A DNA stretch of 64,000 bases from contig NZ_WFLJ01000018.1 of assembly GCF_009208735.1 (NCBI RefSeq), positions 62,001 through 126,000 on the forward strand. Direction: 5' to 3'. A program made the position numbers and the translations under genes. Source of the stretch: Janthinobacterium rivuli. Its GTDB lineage: Bacteria; Pseudomonadota; Gammaproteobacteria; Burkholderiales; Burkholderiaceae_D. Positions 62,419-64,000 of the stretch are shown here, in pieces. Numbering within the stretch: the first letter of the stretch is position 1; each line of letters opens with the position of its first letter. Below the pieces are notes generated by a model. The model ran no database searches. It saw nothing but the letters and a program-made list of their open reading frames with translations, and was not told where the DNA came from.

Positions 62419-63518
62419 GGCGTGGGGCTCGTGGTGGTGGGTGGAAGGGGGAGTGTCAGGCAGGCCGTCGCGCCGGCCGGATGGTTGGCGGCCAGCGACA
62501 GGCTGGCGGCATCGCCATGCATGCCGCGCAGGCGTTCGCGGATATTTGCCAGGCCCAGCTGCGTGCCCTTGGTCTGGCCCGGATGGTCGAGGCCCAGGCC
62601 ATCGTCGCTGACGGTCAGCATCAGCACGCCGCTGTCCGTCGAGGCTTGCACGTGGACGTGGCCGCCTTCGATCTTCGGTTCCAGGCCGTGCTGGATGGCG
62701 TTTTCCACCAGCGGCTGCAGCAGCATGGGCGGCACCTTGACATGGCGCAAGGCCTCGGGCAAGTCCAGCGTGAAGCGCAGGCGCGCGCCCATGCGGATGG
62801 ACATCAGGCCCAGGTAGGCTTGCATCAGCGAAAATTCCTGCTCCAGGGTGGTGGACCCGGCGCGCGACGAACTCAGTGTGGCGCGCAAGTACTGGATCAG
62901 CTGGTCGAGCAGCAACTGGGCGCGCTCCGGATCAAAGCTGATCAGGCCCTGCAGGTTGGCCAGGGTGTTGAACAGCATGTGCGGTTCGATCTGCGCCTGC
63001 AGCAGCTGCAGTTGGGCCTGCATGGCCTGTCGCGCCACGGACTCGGCGCGGGCCTTTTCCTCGGCCGCCTGCGCCTGCAGGCGATTGATCTTTTCGCGGC
63101 TGGCAAAGAACAAGATGGCCGCGCCCGCCGCCGCCAGCGTGAAAACCGTCATGCCGATATTGCGTGGCGACATGGCGGTGGGTGCGGGGACGTCGATATG
63201 CGCCAGCCAGCCGAACAGCATGGTGCCGGCCACCTGCGCCACAGCGGCGCTGACGATGACGAGGATGCTGAAAGGCAGCCATGGCGCACGCCGGTGCTCG
63301 CCCCAGTAGGCCAGGCGGATGCCGTCGATCAGCAGGAAGACGATGCCGCCGATGCACATGGAGGCAAGCAGGTTGAGCCAGAAGCTTTGCCCACCGCTCA
63401 GCACGTAGGTGATGAAGACGGCGCATAGCACATTTAGCAACAATGCATAGCGCGCGTCGGCCAGCAGGCGCCGGTAGGGAAAGCCGGCCTTGCGCGCAAC
63501 GGTGTCGGTGGTCTGCAT
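62415..63518 (-). CDS. Histidine kinase of the LytS/YehU type
   Basis: 367 residues from ATG 63518. Four N-terminal transmembrane segments (about 25-135), a short coiled helix, then the His_kinase domain with phospho-His in IEPHMLFNTLANLQ (about 178) and the HATPase domain (LLQPLVENAIQHGLEPK, VSDDGLGLDHPG, GLANIRERLRGM). Partner of the LytTR regulator. The sensory input is unknown. Confidence 0.93.
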   Translation of the reverse strand: MQTTDTVARKAGFPYRRLLADARYALLLNVLCAVFITYVLSGGQSFWLNLLASMCIGGIVFLLIDGIRLAYWGEHRRAPWLPFSILVIVSAAVAQVAGTMLFGWLAHIDVPAPTAMSPRNIGMTVFTLAAAGAAILFFASREKINRLQAQAAEEKARAESVARQAMQAQLQLLQAQIEPHMLFNTLANLQGLISFDPERAQLLLDQLIQYLRATLSSSRAGSTTLEQEFSLMQAYLGLMSIRMGARLRFTLDLPEALRHVKVPPMLLQPLVENAIQHGLEPKIEGGHVHVQASTDSGVLMLTVSDDGLGLDHPGQTKGTQLGLANIRERLRGMHGDAASLSLAANHPAGATACLTLPLPPTTTSPTP

Positions 63519-63707
63519 GCGAGTAGCTTTCAGATTTGCAATGTTGCAATAGTCGGCGAAGATAGGCGCGCGTGCAATGGCGTTGCGACGAAAGGCGGCG
63601 CAGGCGGCGCCAATCGGGGGATCGCGCCCTTTGCATGCCGGCCGCTGTACGCGATAGTATGGCAAACCTGGCTTGATCGACAAATTATTGGCAATAAAGG
63701 AAACCCC

Positions 63708-64000
63708 ATGTGGCCCTATCCACGCACCCTGGCGCACCGCGGCGGCGGCACCCTGGCGCCTGAAAACACCCTGGCCGGCCTGCGCTGCGGCCTGGCCTAC
63801 GGCTACCGCGCCGTGGAATTCGACGTCATGCTGGCGTCCGACGGCGTGCCCGTCGTCGTGCATGACCCCGAGCTGGGCCGAACCGTGGCCGGCAGCGGCC
63901 ATGTCAACGCCTACACGGCCGCGCAGCTGGCAGCGATGGAGGCGGGCGCCTGGTTCGGCCCCGCATTCGCGGGCGAGGGCGTGCCCAGCTTCGCGGCCGT
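63708..64000 (+). CDS. ugpQ: Glycerophosphodiester phosphodiesterase, N-terminal part
   Basis: Hydrolyses glycerophosphodiesters to glycerol-3-phosphate and alcohol. Visible: AHRGGGTLAPENTLAGL (catalytic His and Glu), VEFDVMLASDG (metal ligands Glu and Asp) and VVVHDPELGRT (second His). No signal peptide, so probably the cytosolic UgpQ-like form. AAAGGAAACCCC ribosome-binding site. Cut by the window end after about 97 codons. Confidence 0.9.
   Translation, partial: MWPYPRTLAHRGGGTLAPENTLAGLRCGLAYGYRAVEFDVMLASDGVPVVVHDPELGRTVAGSGHVNAYTAAQLAAMEAGAWFGPAFAGEGVPSFAA

Overview
This 64 kb window is high-GC chromosomal DNA from a Gram-negative bacterium, most likely a betaproteobacterium of the Oxalobacteraceae (Janthinobacterium, Massilia or Duganella type). 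I infer this from gene content and protein style: TonB-dependent receptor, GluQRS, T6SS baseplate genes, LemA/TPM genes, a BMP-type nucleoside importer and GlnS. No 16S gene is present to confirm it. I saw no tRNA, rRNA, IS element, prophage or CRISPR array. About 50 protein genes are supported, and two are cut by the window ends (a class A beta-lactamase on the left, a glycerophosphodiester phosphodiesterase on the right).

Layout. 1-6.85 kb: beta-lactamase start, overlapped by a multi-PAS hybrid histidine kinase; a TonB-dependent receptor with a long structured leader; gluQRS. 6.95-21.1 kb: a minus-strand type VI secretion operon, tssF-tssG-vgrG-DUF2169-rhs. The Rhs C-terminal tip and everything downstream switch abruptly to AT-rich DNA holding the adjacent immunity candidate and five more small genes (an orphan-immunity-like array, one member paralogous to the adjacent gene). 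21.1-27 kb: a Tsx-like outer-membrane channel divergent from a four-gene nucleoside-type ABC importer, which together form a plausible nucleoside salvage route across both membranes. 27-36.8 kb: mostly single genes (HDOD, M28 and M20 peptidases, two efflux/oxidoreductase genes, an M24-like protein, a lipoprotein, VanZ-like). 36.8-37.33 kb: a 530-bp protein-free gap that appears to encode two small RNAs on the minus strand, one under a strong Fur-box match. 37.3-45.9 kb: SDR, lemA-TPM-TPM operon, pyrF, sbcB, a DUF5610 protein, a cNMP-sensing diguanylate cyclase, an HPF/RaiA-like protein and a DUF1345 membrane protein. 45.9-53.4 kb: MFS exporter, 2Fe-2S flavin reductase, NAD-dependent epimerase-like protein, small unknown genes, a GRDP-like protein with 57-bp tandem repeats, and a CHASE histidine kinase. 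53.6-64 kb: glnS, a stand-alone J-domain protein followed by three tightly packed unknown genes, a LysR/MFS divergent pair, and a LytTR two-component system.

Most worth follow-up: the Fur-box small RNA candidate at about 37.18-37.29 kb; the Rhs toxin tip with its array of immunity-like genes; the split T6SS island that carries baseplate genes but no sheath, tube or membrane-complex genes in view; the J-domain plus three-unknown cassette; and the repeat-tailed GRDP-like protein. All functions are read from sequence by eye; no database search was possible.
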